From DSOI01 sp041394885 (GTDB lineage Bacteria; Acidobacteriota; Terriglobia; Bryobacterales; Bryobacteraceae): a DNA stretch of 64,000 nt. Below the pieces are notes generated by a model. That model did not search any database. It was not told the origin of the DNA and was given only the letters and a program-made list of their open reading frames with translations. Position numbers and translations under genes: made by a program. Below are positions 55,855 through 64,000 of the stretch, one piece after another (positions within the stretch are counted from its first letter, which is position 1; each line of letters begins with the position of its first letter). The DNA is taken from the NCBI GenBank assembly GCA_041394885.1, contig JAWKHI010000034.1, forward strand, positions 1 to 64,000. Direction: 5' to 3'.

Positions 55855-56700
55855 ATGAAACTGACAACGCTACCGGTGTGTCTATTGGCCGGTGCAACTC
55901 TTATGGCGCCCGCATTTTTGCGAGCCGGCGCGGTGAACGTGATCGTGGTAGTGGACGAATCGGGATCGATGGCAGGCGAACATGCATGGCTCCCGGGAAT
56001 GATCAGTAGCATGGACACGCAGTTGACCGGAATGGGCCACACGGCCTCGTTCGGGCTCTACGGCTTCGGAGGCGGAGGCGGTGGGAATCTCGGACGCGAG
56101 TTGCTCGATAACGGCAGCGCTACGGACTTCGCCACCGCCGCCGCGGGGCTCACCATCGGCGGCGGCTTCGAAGACGGCTACTCGGGCCTGGACTTCGCCT
56201 TCAACAATTTCAGTTTCACGCCGGGCGCCGCCGTGAATTACATCCTGGTCACCGACGAAGACCGCGACAACGGCAACGCGACGCTCAGCGTCAGCGGAAT
56301 CCAGACGATGTTGGCTGGGCAAAACGCACTTCTCAACGCGGTAGTGGACAATGCGTTTTCCTGTGACGCCGGCGGCGCGCTTGGCCTCGCCCCCGGCTCG
56401 ACCGGATACGTGGCCGATGGCGCGGGCGGGTTCAGCACCTGCGGCAACGGAGCCGCGGGCAGCGGCTTCGGGACCACCGAGGCGGACTACGTTAGCTTGG
56501 CGCTGGCCAGCGGCGGGGCCGGATGGGACCTGAATCAACTGCGCGCCGGCGGCGCAACGGCGACTTCGTTCACAGCGGCCTTCGTGGATCTCAAGGTCCA
56601 GGAAATCTCGAGGCAAATCGATGCTCCCGAGCCTGGAGCATTCCTGCTGATGGCCATCGGTCTGCTTGCCATCGGCTTTCGCCGCCGAATGACTGCATAG
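55855..56700 (+). CDS. Secreted von Willebrand A protein with PEP-CTERM signal
   Basis: 281 residues with signal peptide (LTTLPVCLLAGATLMAPAFLRAG), a vWA domain whose MIDAS is VVVDESGSM (Asp34), and a C-terminal PEP-CTERM signal: PEP at residues 261-263, then hydrophobic AFLLMAIGLLAIGF and RRR. PEP-CTERM proteins are cut and anchored by an exosortase; none is in this window. The 171 bases upstream of the gene lack an obvious sigma-54 or sigma-70 pair. AGGAGG is at 55844-55849, 5 bases before the ATG. It is followed by a clear terminator. Confidence 0.88.
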   Translation: MKLTTLPVCLLAGATLMAPAFLRAGAVNVIVVVDESGSMAGEHAWLPGMISSMDTQLTGMGHTASFGLYGFGGGGGGNLGRELLDNGSATDFATAAAGLTIGGGFEDGYSGLDFAFNNFSFTPGAAVNYILVTDEDRDNGNATLSVSGIQTMLAGQNALLNAVVDNAFSCDAGGALGLAPGSTGYVADGAGGFSTCGNGAAGSGFGTTEADYVSLALASGGAGWDLNQLRAGGATATSFTAAFVDLKVQEISRQIDAPEPGAFLLMAIGLLAIGFRRRMTA

Positions 56701-56710
56701 TTCGGGTGGC

Positions 56711-56748
56711 GTGAGGCGGGCGGTCTGCGCGCCTGCCTCACTTTTTTT
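56711..56748 (+). terminator. Rho-independent terminator after the PEP-CTERM gene
   Basis: GTGAGGCGGGC pairs with GCCTGCCTCAC (11 pairs with one G-T), a 9-base loop, then seven Ts at 56742-56748. It begins 10 bases after the stop and ends 4 bases before the convergent GAF gene. Confidence 0.85.
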
Positions 56749-56751
56749 CGA

Positions 56752-57147
56752 TCAGGCCCCGAGTTCACGGCCGAGCGCGAGCAGCCGTGCGATCTCGATT
56801 TCGGTAAAAGTCCGCTCGCGATGACTGGCCACGCCAAGTACACCCACTACCGCGTCACCGCGAAACATCGGCAGGGCGATCGCGCCTTCCAGTCCCGTGG
56901 CGCGCGCCCCGGGGCGGACATCGCCGCTCGCGTCGGTCTGAATGTTGCACACATGCACCGGCTCGCGCCGTTCCGCCGCCAACCCGGCCATGCCCTTGCC
57001 CACCGGGACCACCTCCACGATCTTCCGCACCGCTTCCGGGATGCCGATCGCCGCGGCCAGATGGAGATGGCCATCCTCGCCTATCAAGTGAACGGTACCC
57101 GAATCAGCCGCTAATTCGTCCAGGATCGCACGTAGTTTGGCCGTCAC
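56752..57147 (-). CDS. GAF domain protein
   Basis: 131-residue single GAF domain, cytosolic. GTVHLIGEDGHLHLAAAIGIPEAVRKI, VPVGKGMAGLAAERREPVHVCNIQTD and GAIALPMFRGDAVVGVLGVASHRERTFTEIEIARL are the usual strands and helices. No output domain is attached. The start is GTG (57147), and GTGA overlaps the DUF1501 stop, so it is coupled to that gene. It might sense a small ligand and modulate the operon's function, or belong to an unrelated regulator; the ligand is not known. Confidence 0.82.
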   Translation of the reverse strand: MTAKLRAILDELAADSGTVHLIGEDGHLHLAAAIGIPEAVRKIVEVVPVGKGMAGLAAERREPVHVCNIQTDASGDVRPGARATGLEGAIALPMFRGDAVVGVLGVASHRERTFTEIEIARLLALGRELGA

Positions 57148-58565
57148 GCCAGGATCTCCGTCACCACGTTGCCGTGAACGTCGGTGAGCCGCATGTTCCG
57201 GCCGCCGTAGTAGTAGGTGAGGCGCTTGTGATCGATGCCGAGCAGGTGCAGCATCGTGGCGTGCAGGTCATGCATGTGGACCTTGTTCTCCACCGCGAAG
57301 TATCCATACTCATCGGTGGCGCCGTGCACGCAGCCGCGTTTCACGCCGCCGCCCGCCATCCACATCGTGAAACCGAACGGGTTGTGATCGCGGCCCACAA
57401 CGGAAACGTATCCGCCGTCGGGGAACTGGGCATTCGGTGTCCGTCCGAATTCGCCGCCCCAGATGACAAGCGTGTCATCCAACAATCCGCGCGACTTCAG
57501 ATCCTTCAACAGTCCCGCGATGGGCTTGTCGGTGGACTTGGCGTTGATGCGATGCCCTTTCTCGATGTTCGAGTGCTGGTCCCACCGGTCAATGCCCTTG
57601 CGCGCCGGCGACAGGCATTCGATGAAGCGAACGCCGCGCTCCACCAATCGTCGCGCAATGAGGCATTCGCGCCCGAACTCTTCGGTGAGCGGATCGTCCA
57701 GGCCGTAGAGTTTTCGCGTCGCGGCGCTTTCGCTCGAGAAGTCCAGCAGGTCCGGAACGGCCGCCTGCATACGATAGGCGAGTTCGTAGTTGGAGATAGT
57801 AGCCTCGATCTCACTCACCTTTCCGAATCGGTCGAGCACGCCGCGATTCAGTTTGCCGATGAATTCCAGCTTGTCGCGCTGGCCGGCGGACTTGCCCTCG
57901 GGCGGAGTCAGATCCGCGATCGGATGTTCCCCCTTGCGGAACAGTGTCCCCTGGTAGCTCGCCGGCAGGAAGCCGCTGCTGAAGCAATCCATCCCACCCG
58001 GAGGAATCAAGCCGCTCTCCAGAACCACGAACCCGGGCAGATTTTCACTCGCGCTGCCGAGACCATAGTTGATCCATGCGCCCATGCTCGGACGTCCCTG
58101 AAAGCCCGATCCGGAATGAATGAAGTAATTCGCGGCCGTGTGCTCGGAATGGTTCGCCACCATGGAACGAATGATCGTCATGTCGTCCACGCACTCGGCC
58201 ACGTGCGGAAACAAGTCGCTCACCCAGGCCCCGGACTGGCCGTGCTGCTTGAATGTGAACGGCGATCCGTAGACTTTGTCGCTGATGTTGAACACGGTAG
58301 TGGGCGGACGGAATGGGAGCGGCTTTCCGTTCTCTTCCGTCAGCCGCGGCTTTGGATCGAAGGTATCCATCTGCGACGGTCCGCCGTCCATAAAGAGAAA
58401 GATCACGGACTTCGCCTTGGCCGCGTGATGGGGTCCAGGCGTGGCTGCCTGTGACTCTCCCGCCAGCATCGAGAGCAGAGCGATTCCTCCGAAGCCGTTG
58501 GCCGCCCGGCAGAGCGTCTCGCGCCGGGAAAGCAGCTGACGCGTATGAGTGCGTTCACTGGACAT
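57144..58565 (-). CDS. DUF1501 protein, Tat-exported
   Basis: 473 residues. The N-terminus RQLLSRRETLCRAANGFGGIALLSML is a twin-arginine signal. The domain has KSVIFLFMDGGPSQMDTFDPKP, MTIIRSMVANHSEHTAANYFIHSG, VIWGGEFGRTPNAQFP and VHMHDLHATMLHLLGIDHKRLTYYYGGRNMRLTD, an alkaline-phosphatase/sulfatase-like pattern. It is usually found next to PSD1 proteins in Planctomycetota and Acidobacteriota. Its start overlaps the PSD1 gene by 11 bases. Function is unknown. Confidence 0.9.
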   Translation of the reverse strand: MSSERTHTRQLLSRRETLCRAANGFGGIALLSMLAGESQAATPGPHHAAKAKSVIFLFMDGGPSQMDTFDPKPRLTEENGKPLPFRPPTTVFNISDKVYGSPFTFKQHGQSGAWVSDLFPHVAECVDDMTIIRSMVANHSEHTAANYFIHSGSGFQGRPSMGAWINYGLGSASENLPGFVVLESGLIPPGGMDCFSSGFLPASYQGTLFRKGEHPIADLTPPEGKSAGQRDKLEFIGKLNRGVLDRFGKVSEIEATISNYELAYRMQAAVPDLLDFSSESAATRKLYGLDDPLTEEFGRECLIARRLVERGVRFIECLSPARKGIDRWDQHSNIEKGHRINAKSTDKPIAGLLKDLKSRGLLDDTLVIWGGEFGRTPNAQFPDGGYVSVVGRDHNPFGFTMWMAGGGVKRGCVHGATDEYGYFAVENKVHMHDLHATMLHLLGIDHKRLTYYYGGRNMRLTDVHGNVVTEILA

Positions 58566-61257
58566 ACAGAAACTCCGCCGAGTTGAGTAGCGCATGCGCA
58601 AGATCGGTCCAGGAGGCGCGATCCGCGTACGCCAGCGCTTCGCGCCGCTCCCAGTCTTCCGGTGGGCGGGCGAAGGCCTCCACGTACATGCGCTCCAGAC
58701 GGCGCGCGGGGTCGGGTTCCCGGCTCGACGCGCGATCGGCCCATGCGCCCGCCTGCTGCAGCACGAATTCATTGTTCAGCATCAGCAAAGCTTGCGACGG
58801 CACGGTGGACGATCCGCGAGCGCCGATCGTCGACACCGGCAGCGGATAATCGAACGCGAGAAACATCGGCGTAAGGAAATTGCGCCGCACCTGGACATAG
58901 ATGCTTCGACGCCCATCACCGTCGAGCGGCCCGGACTTCGGCTTGCCGCGGCCGTCCTGGTAGCGGCTGATGTGCGGCATCACGCTCGGGCCGAACAGTC
59001 GCGGCGCGAGCGTTCCCGCCACCGCCAGCATGGAATCACGGATGACTTCCGCTTCCAACCGCCGGACCGGGTAGCGGGCCAACAACGCGTTGGTGGGGTC
59101 CGCCGCTTCCGCTTCCGGATCCGCCTTGCTCGACCGCCGGTAGGCCGCGCTCAGAACCATCCAGCGATGCAGTTGCTTCACACTCCATCCGCTTTCGACA
59201 AACGACGCCGCCAGCCAGTCCAGCAGTTCCGGATGCGACGGACGTTGTCCGGTTTTGCCGAAGTTATCCGGTGTGCGCACCAGTCCGGCTCCGAAGTGAT
59301 GCTTCCAGACTCGATTCACCATCACACGCGCGGTGAGTGGATTGGAGCCGCGCGCAAACCAATCGGCCAGCTCCAACCGGCCGCTGCCCTGTTTCACCAG
59401 CGGCTGCCCGGCTCCGGTGATTACCTCGAGGAAAAAGCCGCGCGGCACTTCGTCTCCCAGGTTGGTGTGGCTGCCGCGAATGTGCAGCCGGATATCGTGC
59501 GGGTTCTCATCCTGGCTGGTCATGGCCCATACCGATTCGGGAATTGGCACGCCGTCTTCCGCCAGCCTCACCGGCGAAGCTATCGCACTCGGGTCGGCGG
59601 GCGGTTCTTTTTCATCGGAGATGACAATCTTGTCCACCACGATGTGGCCGTCGCGCGCTCGATCCACGATCTCGAAGTAACACTCGCGCCCGATCTCCTT
59701 GGTCATCCGCGCCGAGACCCATTCGAACCCAGGCTTGCCCGATGGAACGAGATGAGCGCTCTTGTGATCATCGGCTACCACGGTCACTCGAATCGACTGC
59801 GATTCCTTGATGGCGGCGCTGGGCTTGGTGCCTGCCAACCGCACGTGGACCCACAGTTTCGGCATCCGGAACTTGCGCGAGGTAAGCGATCCCACCAGTT
59901 GATTCGCACCCGGCCCGGCCGAGTTCGCATAGCCACGCACCGGCCCCTGGCCGAACGCCTGCCCCGCGGTCTGCCAGCTTCCAACAAATGATCCGCTGCC
60001 GAAATCCTCGAACAACTCGTCGCCGGCGCGAAGTTCCGCCTTACCGGAAGCGGCCGGGGTCCAGTCGCGGTTCCGCGCAGCCACCTTTGCCATCGCCTGC
60101 TCGATTTCGCGCACACGCGATGGGGAATCGACGACGGTCTCGCGCAGGTACGTGCTGTGCAGGATGCCCGCCATCGAATAGTAATCGCGCGTGGGAATGG
60201 GATCGAACTTGTGATCGTGACACCGCGCGCATGCCACGGTGAGCCCGAGGAACGCCTTGCCCGCCACGTCGAGCTGATTGTCAACGGTGTCGGCCCGCGT
60301 CTTCACGGAGTCCACCGCGGAGTTGAGCACTTCGCCGAACCAGAATGCGCCGCTGGCGATGGGAGATTCGAGGAACGCGCCGTTGCTCGCCAATCGCGGA
60401 TTGGGCAGGAGATCGCCGGCGATGTGTTCGCGGACCAACTGGTCATAGGGCAGATCCGCATTGAATGCCCGGATCAGGTAGTCCCGGTACTGCCACGCAT
60501 CGAGCTTATTGTTGTCGAATTCGTGGCCGTTGGTTTCCGCGAATCGCACGAGGTCCATCCAGTGGCGCGCCCACCGCTCCCCGTAGTGAGGGGAAGCGAG
60601 CAGCCGTTCGACGGCGTTCTCATCGGCATTCTCGGAGACGTCGGCAAGGTAGGCGTCGAGGTCCGCACGGGCCGGTGGCAGGCCGGTGAGGTCCAATGAC
60701 ACCCGCCGCAGCCAGGACCGGCGGTCCGCCGGCGCCGACACCTTCAGTTTCTTCTCGCCGATCCGCGCGTCTAGAAAACGGTCGATCGGGTTTGCGGCCG
60801 CGCCCGGCGGGGGCACCGGCTTCCGGACCGGTTGAAACGCCCAGTAGTCACGGGCCCGCGCCACGCTCGCGTTGTCAGAACCTGCCTCGGCGGACGCGGG
60901 CCCGACGGCGTTCGCCCGTGGGTCCGGCGCGCCCATCTCGATCCAACGGCGGATATCGTCGATGGTCTCTTGCGCCAGCTTACCCGTCGGCGGCATGCGC
61001 AGTTGCGGATCGGTATAGCTGATCGCCAGCAGCAGGCGCTTCCGGGAGTGCTCGTTCTGGAGCGGCACGTCGAGGCGCAAACCACCCATCGGCGCAGCCA
61101 CCTTGGCACTGTGGCACGAGTAACACCTCTCCACGAGAATCGGACGGATCTTCCGCTCGAACAATTCGTCGCCTTCCGCGGCGAGAACCAACGGGCCGTG
61201 CAGTGCCGCGACGAGGACAACCGACGGCCACAGGCGTGCAACCATATCGCCCACCAT
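58555..61257 (-). CDS. PSD1/DUF1549-DUF1553 protein with cytochrome c-type motif
   Basis: 900 residues. A signal peptide (ARLWPSVVLVAALHGPLVLA) precedes a PSCyt1 domain with the heme-binding motif CYSCH (VERCYSCHSAKV). A DUF1549 domain (LRRVSLDLTGLPPARADLDAYL, LLASPHYGERWARHWMDLVRFAETNGHEFD), a carbohydrate-binding-like region and a C-terminal DUF1553 domain (NPLTARVMVNRVWKHHFGAGLVRTPDNFGKTGQRPSHPELLDWLA) follow. It is exported and probably anchored or electron-linked. I chose ATG 61257; GTG 61275 and ATG 61245 are alternatives. Function of the system is unknown, and the heme claim rests on the motif. Confidence 0.9.
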   Translation of the reverse strand: MVGDMVARLWPSVVLVAALHGPLVLAAEGDELFERKIRPILVERCYSCHSAKVAAPMGGLRLDVPLQNEHSRKRLLLAISYTDPQLRMPPTGKLAQETIDDIRRWIEMGAPDPRANAVGPASAEAGSDNASVARARDYWAFQPVRKPVPPPGAAANPIDRFLDARIGEKKLKVSAPADRRSWLRRVSLDLTGLPPARADLDAYLADVSENADENAVERLLASPHYGERWARHWMDLVRFAETNGHEFDNNKLDAWQYRDYLIRAFNADLPYDQLVREHIAGDLLPNPRLASNGAFLESPIASGAFWFGEVLNSAVDSVKTRADTVDNQLDVAGKAFLGLTVACARCHDHKFDPIPTRDYYSMAGILHSTYLRETVVDSPSRVREIEQAMAKVAARNRDWTPAASGKAELRAGDELFEDFGSGSFVGSWQTAGQAFGQGPVRGYANSAGPGANQLVGSLTSRKFRMPKLWVHVRLAGTKPSAAIKESQSIRVTVVADDHKSAHLVPSGKPGFEWVSARMTKEIGRECYFEIVDRARDGHIVVDKIVISDEKEPPADPSAIASPVRLAEDGVPIPESVWAMTSQDENPHDIRLHIRGSHTNLGDEVPRGFFLEVITGAGQPLVKQGSGRLELADWFARGSNPLTARVMVNRVWKHHFGAGLVRTPDNFGKTGQRPSHPELLDWLAASFVESGWSVKQLHRWMVLSAAYRRSSKADPEAEAADPTNALLARYPVRRLEAEVIRDSMLAVAGTLAPRLFGPSVMPHISRYQDGRGKPKSGPLDGDGRRSIYVQVRRNFLTPMFLAFDYPLPVSTIGARGSSTVPSQALLMLNNEFVLQQAGAWADRASSREPDPARRLERMYVEAFARPPEDWERREALAYADRASWTDLAHALLNSAEFLYVQ

Positions 61258-61311
61258 CTTATCGCCCCGCGGCACGAATCGTCCGTCGCGCCAGCCAGCC
61301 CTCGAGCAACC

Positions 61312-61824
61312 TCAAGCGCGAATCGAACGGATGTGGCCGAGGTGGTGCCGCCCATGCCACGCATAGAGCCCGAGCATGGTGTAGAGATCCAATTCACCGG
61401 ACTCGGGATGGATCAGCCGCCGATTCCAGGCCGGCTCGTCCACCGAGCGGAGCAGCGCCACCCACCGCGCGTGCAGGCTGCCCAGAAGCGAGAGCGAGAG
61501 GTCCACCGGCGCCGTCCGGGCGTCGGCCAGTTCCGCCCACGCCGCTTCGTCGTAAGCCTTAATCGACGGCGTTTCTTCGGTTAGCGCCAACCGGAAGCGG
61601 ACATAGCTGTTCATATGGCTGTCGGCCAGATGGTGCACCACCTGCCGAGCCGTCCAACCACCGTCCCGATAGGGGCGATCCAGCCCTCCCTCCGGCAGAC
61701 CGGCGACTGCCGCCCGGACGTGCGCCGGCAGTTCGGCAAGCTGATCGAGCCAGACCGCGCGCTGGGCGGGGGAACGGTCCGCAGGTCTTTCGAAAGGGCC
61801 AATCGGATAGCGCAGGTCAGTCAT
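61312..61824 (-). CDS. YfiT/DinB-family metal-dependent hydrolase
   Basis: 170 residues with the DinB-like bundle. The N-terminal RYPIGPFERP, the first metal histidine region WTARQVVHHLADSHMNSYVRFRLALTE, and the C-terminal YAWHGRHHLGHIRSI hold the three metal-binding histidines. YfiT members act as bacillithiol transferases or related thiol enzymes. An in-frame start further upstream would add 46 residues of unlikely sequence, so ATG 61824 is chosen. It lies 54 bases upstream of the PSD1 start, in the same direction, with no clear link. Confidence 0.88.
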   Translation of the reverse strand: MTDLRYPIGPFERPADRSPAQRAVWLDQLAELPAHVRAAVAGLPEGGLDRPYRDGGWTARQVVHHLADSHMNSYVRFRLALTEETPSIKAYDEAAWAELADARTAPVDLSLSLLGSLHARWVALLRSVDEPAWNRRLIHPESGELDLYTMLGLYAWHGRHHLGHIRSIRA

Positions 61825-61960
61825 GGTTGGTCCAGTGTGGGGTATTTGGAAGCACCGGTCAAGGTAAGGATCCGGCCTCTTACGGTAAGCTCGCGTAACT
61901 TTTTGAACTTTTTTGAACTTCGCCCGCGTTCGAGTCGTATGTCTACGGCAAGGAGTCCTC

Positions 61961-63238
61961 ATGCCATTCGTGTCTCCAGGCGGGTCGCCCGCGCGCGCCG
62001 GGTTTGCGAAACCTCTCGTGCAAGCATTGTTCGCCGCCAGTTGTTTGCTGTCGGTGGTGTCTTTCTATACAACGCAACAGGGCATGGCGTTGTACCTGTC
62101 CACATGGTTCTCCGTCATCGCCTCGTTGGGAATCCAGATCTCCCTGGTGATGGTGGCTTGGCTGATCGGTTTCACGCGGCGCGATCGTGTTCTGCTCACT
62201 GCGGTCTATGTCATCACCGCGACCGTCTCCATTGTCTTCTCCTACGTGAGCCTCTACACGTGGTTCAATGAGCGCGAACGGCCCGCCGTGATGCGCCGCG
62301 CTCTGTTCGATGAGTTGAACGCGGCGGCGGGCGCATCGGAACGCGTCCTCGCCGAAGCGGCCGCCAAGGGGCGCGGCTACGTAGTCGCCCTCGAAGAAAT
62401 GACCGAAGCCGAGAAGACGCATGGCGGTATCTCGCGCGGCAAAGATGCCGACCCCTACCTGGACCGTATCCGGGGAGCCGTGGCCGCCGAAGCCAAGTCC
62501 TACGAGGCTGGGTATCGCGAAGGCGCCGGCGCCGGTGTACGCTACACCGCGTTTGACAGGCATACCAAGCTCGCGCGGCAGGCCGTGGCGGAAGTGGAGC
62601 GCGGAATCGAGACCGTGCGGCAAACCAAAGCGTCTCTACGGGCCGAGATGCCCGCCGAAGAACAGTATCGCCGCTTCCGCCAGAGTTATGACTCGCTGCC
62701 ATGGGGCCCGGCCGAGCAATTGCTCGAGGGCTCGGCGCAGGCACGGCCAGCCCTGCCCTCCTATTCCGATTTCGTCGAGAGCGCCGGCTCCGGCCAGGAG
62801 AACCTTATGCGGTCACTCGAGGAACTGGTGACCGCGCCGGGCAGCCGTCACGTATTTTCCCTGGCTCTCGCCGCGTTCATCGATATCGTCGTGTTTCTGT
62901 TGGCGTGGTCGTCGGGACCCTATTTCCACGGCGATTCCGAGGATCGATGGCTGGCCGCGGGCGCGGTGCTGGACTCGACGCCCGATCACGCCTTCGCGCG
63001 CGATCTGCTGCGCAAGTTCCAGCCCGGCCGCATGGGGATGCCTCGTGTGGACGCGGAGGCGTTGACTCCCGGAGAGCAGCAATATTGCCTGCTGCTGGTG
63101 AACAAAGGCTTGGCGGTGGGGGTGGAAGAAGACGGGCAGACGCACTACCTGTTCCAGGAGGAGATGCACGAGCGGCTCCTCGAGTCCCTGTCGCCGCCGA
63201 CCTCCGGCAGCGCGAGCTTCCGTTTGCGGCGGGTCTGA
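61961..63238 (+). CDS. Membrane protein of unknown function
   Basis: 425 residues: three N-terminal helices (LVQALFAASCLLSVVSFY, STWFSVIASLGIQISLVMVAW, LLTAVYVITATVSIVFSYVSLY), a ~190-residue extracytoplasmic helical part rich in Ala/Glu/Arg (residues ~100-290), a fourth helix (SLALAAFIDIVVFLLAWSSG) and a ~110-residue cytoplasmic tail with EQQYCLLLVNKGLAVGVEEDG. The tail looks like a small folded domain. I do not recognise the family. The start is ATG 61961 with AAGGAG 6 bases upstream; it is divergent from the YfiT gene. It may form an operon with the dioxygenase 23 bases downstream. Confidence 0.75.
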   Translation: MPFVSPGGSPARAGFAKPLVQALFAASCLLSVVSFYTTQQGMALYLSTWFSVIASLGIQISLVMVAWLIGFTRRDRVLLTAVYVITATVSIVFSYVSLYTWFNERERPAVMRRALFDELNAAAGASERVLAEAAAKGRGYVVALEEMTEAEKTHGGISRGKDADPYLDRIRGAVAAEAKSYEAGYREGAGAGVRYTAFDRHTKLARQAVAEVERGIETVRQTKASLRAEMPAEEQYRRFRQSYDSLPWGPAEQLLEGSAQARPALPSYSDFVESAGSGQENLMRSLEELVTAPGSRHVFSLALAAFIDIVVFLLAWSSGPYFHGDSEDRWLAAGAVLDSTPDHAFARDLLRKFQPGRMGMPRVDAEALTPGEQQYCLLLVNKGLAVGVEEDGQTHYLFQEEMHERLLESLSPPTSGSASFRLRRV

Positions 63239-63261
63239 GCTGTTCGGTACGCTCATTCGGT

Positions 63262-63975
63262 ATGGGCCTGAACGACGCCGGATACACCATCACCGGAAGG
63301 TTGTTTTCCGTGGAGGAGTGCGATCGCTTGATCGCACTCCTCGTCCCATATTCATGCCAGCCCGATTCACGCAGACCAGCCGCGCGCGCAAAGTCCCGGG
63401 CAGGAGCCAGGAACCTCCTGACGGACCCCGAGATCGCCGCTCTCGCACTCGACCCGCGGATGCTCGGTTTGGCGCGCCCGGCGGCAGGCGAAACGGCAAT
63501 CCCAATTCGGGCAACGCTGTTCGACAAGAACGCGGCCGCCAATTGGCTGGTCCCCTGGCATCAGGACCTCGCCTTGCCCCTCAACCGCCGGTTTGACGCG
63601 CCCGGATGGGGACCATGGTCACGCAAGGCAGGCATTCTCTACGCCATCGCACCCGCGTGGGCGCTGGCCTCGGTGGTGGCCCTGCGCCTGCATCTGGATG
63701 ACTGCTCGTCCGGCAACGGCGCCCTGCGTGTCGCGCCCGGATCCCATGCGGCCGGCGTTCTTACCGGCGGAGAGATCGACGGATGGGTGCGCCGGACCGA
63801 ACCTGTCGAGTGCCCGGCCGCGAAAGGGACTGTAATCGCGATGCGTCCCCTCCTGATTCACCGTTCGTCAAAGATTTCCAACGGTCTCCCGCGGCGGGTG
63901 CTCCACATCGAGTACGCACCTTCCCTGGACCTGGCTGGCCGCCTCGACGGCGGCGTCCGGCTCGCCCTGGCATAG
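63262..63975 (+). CDS. Phytanoyl-CoA dioxygenase (PhyH) family protein
   Basis: 237-residue Fe(II)/2-oxoglutarate-dependent oxygenase. The opening LNDAGYTITGRLFSVEECDRLIALL is typical of PhyH. The iron ligands are His and Asp in WHQDLALPLNRRF and the distal His in RPLLIHRSSKI, and the oxoglutarate-binding Arg lies in the GALRVAPGSHAAGVL/RRVLHIEYA part. A single copy of these enzymes hydroxylates small molecules; the substrate is not readable. A larger open frame covers it upstream but the ATG at 63262 gives the family N-terminus. No RBS stronger than GG is near, so translation may be coupled to the upstream gene. Confidence 0.86.
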   Translation: MGLNDAGYTITGRLFSVEECDRLIALLVPYSCQPDSRRPAARAKSRAGARNLLTDPEIAALALDPRMLGLARPAAGETAIPIRATLFDKNAAANWLVPWHQDLALPLNRRFDAPGWGPWSRKAGILYAIAPAWALASVVALRLHLDDCSSGNGALRVAPGSHAAGVLTGGEIDGWVRRTEPVECPAAKGTVIAMRPLLIHRSSKISNGLPRRVLHIEYAPSLDLAGRLDGGVRLALA

Positions 63976-64000
63976 ACTGGAGCAAGAGCCAATGATTCTT

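Noticed and set aside
61895..61920. Short direct repeat TTTTTGAAC upstream of the membrane-protein gene
   Set aside because: Two short copies in a T-rich stretch are within chance and show no further structure.
63992..64000. Possible start of a next gene (ATGATTCTT with GGAG upstream)
   Set aside because: Only three codons are visible, so it cannot be supported as a gene.

Overview
The window is a gene-dense, GC-rich bacterial chromosome segment. I see no rRNA, tRNA, insertion sequence, phage gene or CRISPR array. Gene content points to Acidobacteriota, most likely the Solibacter/Bryobacter group (Bryobacterales). Clues are a secreted protein with the C-terminal domain known mainly from Solibacter (TIGR03437-like, 47030-48811), an Oar-like TonB receptor with a carboxypeptidase-regulatory N-terminus (19037-22468), a PSD1/DUF1501 pair with a cytochrome-type motif (57144-61257), a secretin with a cohesin-like tail (26936-29350), and many Tat- or Sec-exported enzymes. 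This placement is inferred from protein families, not from a marker-gene tree.

Layout. 1-8.9 kb: the start of fructose-1,6-bisphosphatase (cut by the window edge), an acyl-CoA dehydrogenase, a coupled gamma-glutamyltransferase/SRPBCC pair, an unknown secreted protein, an MFS transporter/small cupin-like/3-hydroxyacyl-CoA dehydrogenase operon and an exported Gfo/Idh/MocA protein. 9-16 kb: a membrane patatin, then a minus-strand housekeeping group (YjbR-like, HAD phosphatase, leuS, DUF1648, endonuclease IV). 16-24 kb: an exported alpha/beta hydrolase, an ABC export pair, the TonB receptor with a strong hairpin behind it, and a short-chain fatty-acid transporter. 23.9-26.8 kb: two overlapping TIR-domain genes (the second broken by an in-frame TAG), a frameshifted leucyl aminopeptidase and smpB.

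26.9-34.1 kb: an envelope block with secretin, two pseudopilins, a folded intergenic element ending in a U-run, an OmpA/BON protein, and a very long membrane-anchored coiled coil with exact tandem repeats and a C-terminal helix-hairpin-helix domain (frameshifted once). 34.1-42 kb (minus): a seven-bladed propeller protein coupled to a SpoIVB-type (S55) peptidase, then an ABC permease/ATPase pair. 42-50 kb: a protein acetyltransferase fused to an NDP-forming acyl-CoA synthetase, an M28 peptidase, cysE, the TIGR03437-like protein and AlaX. 50-55.7 kb (minus): exported RraA and enolase-superfamily proteins, pgk and PhoD. 55.8-64 kb: a PEP-CTERM von Willebrand protein with a clear terminator, a GAF/DUF1501/PSD1 operon, a DinB/YfiT protein, an unknown membrane protein and a PhyH-type dioxygenase.

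The most unusual items are the tandem TIR pair, the repeat-rich tether beside OmpA, the coupled S55/propeller genes, the GAF-DUF1501-PSD1 operon and the folded element at 30258-30353. Three reading-frame lesions (TIR2, pepA, coiled coil) occur within 8.5 kb, so either assembly error or real decay must be considered before reading biology into any one of them. No gap between genes exceeds about 210 bases.
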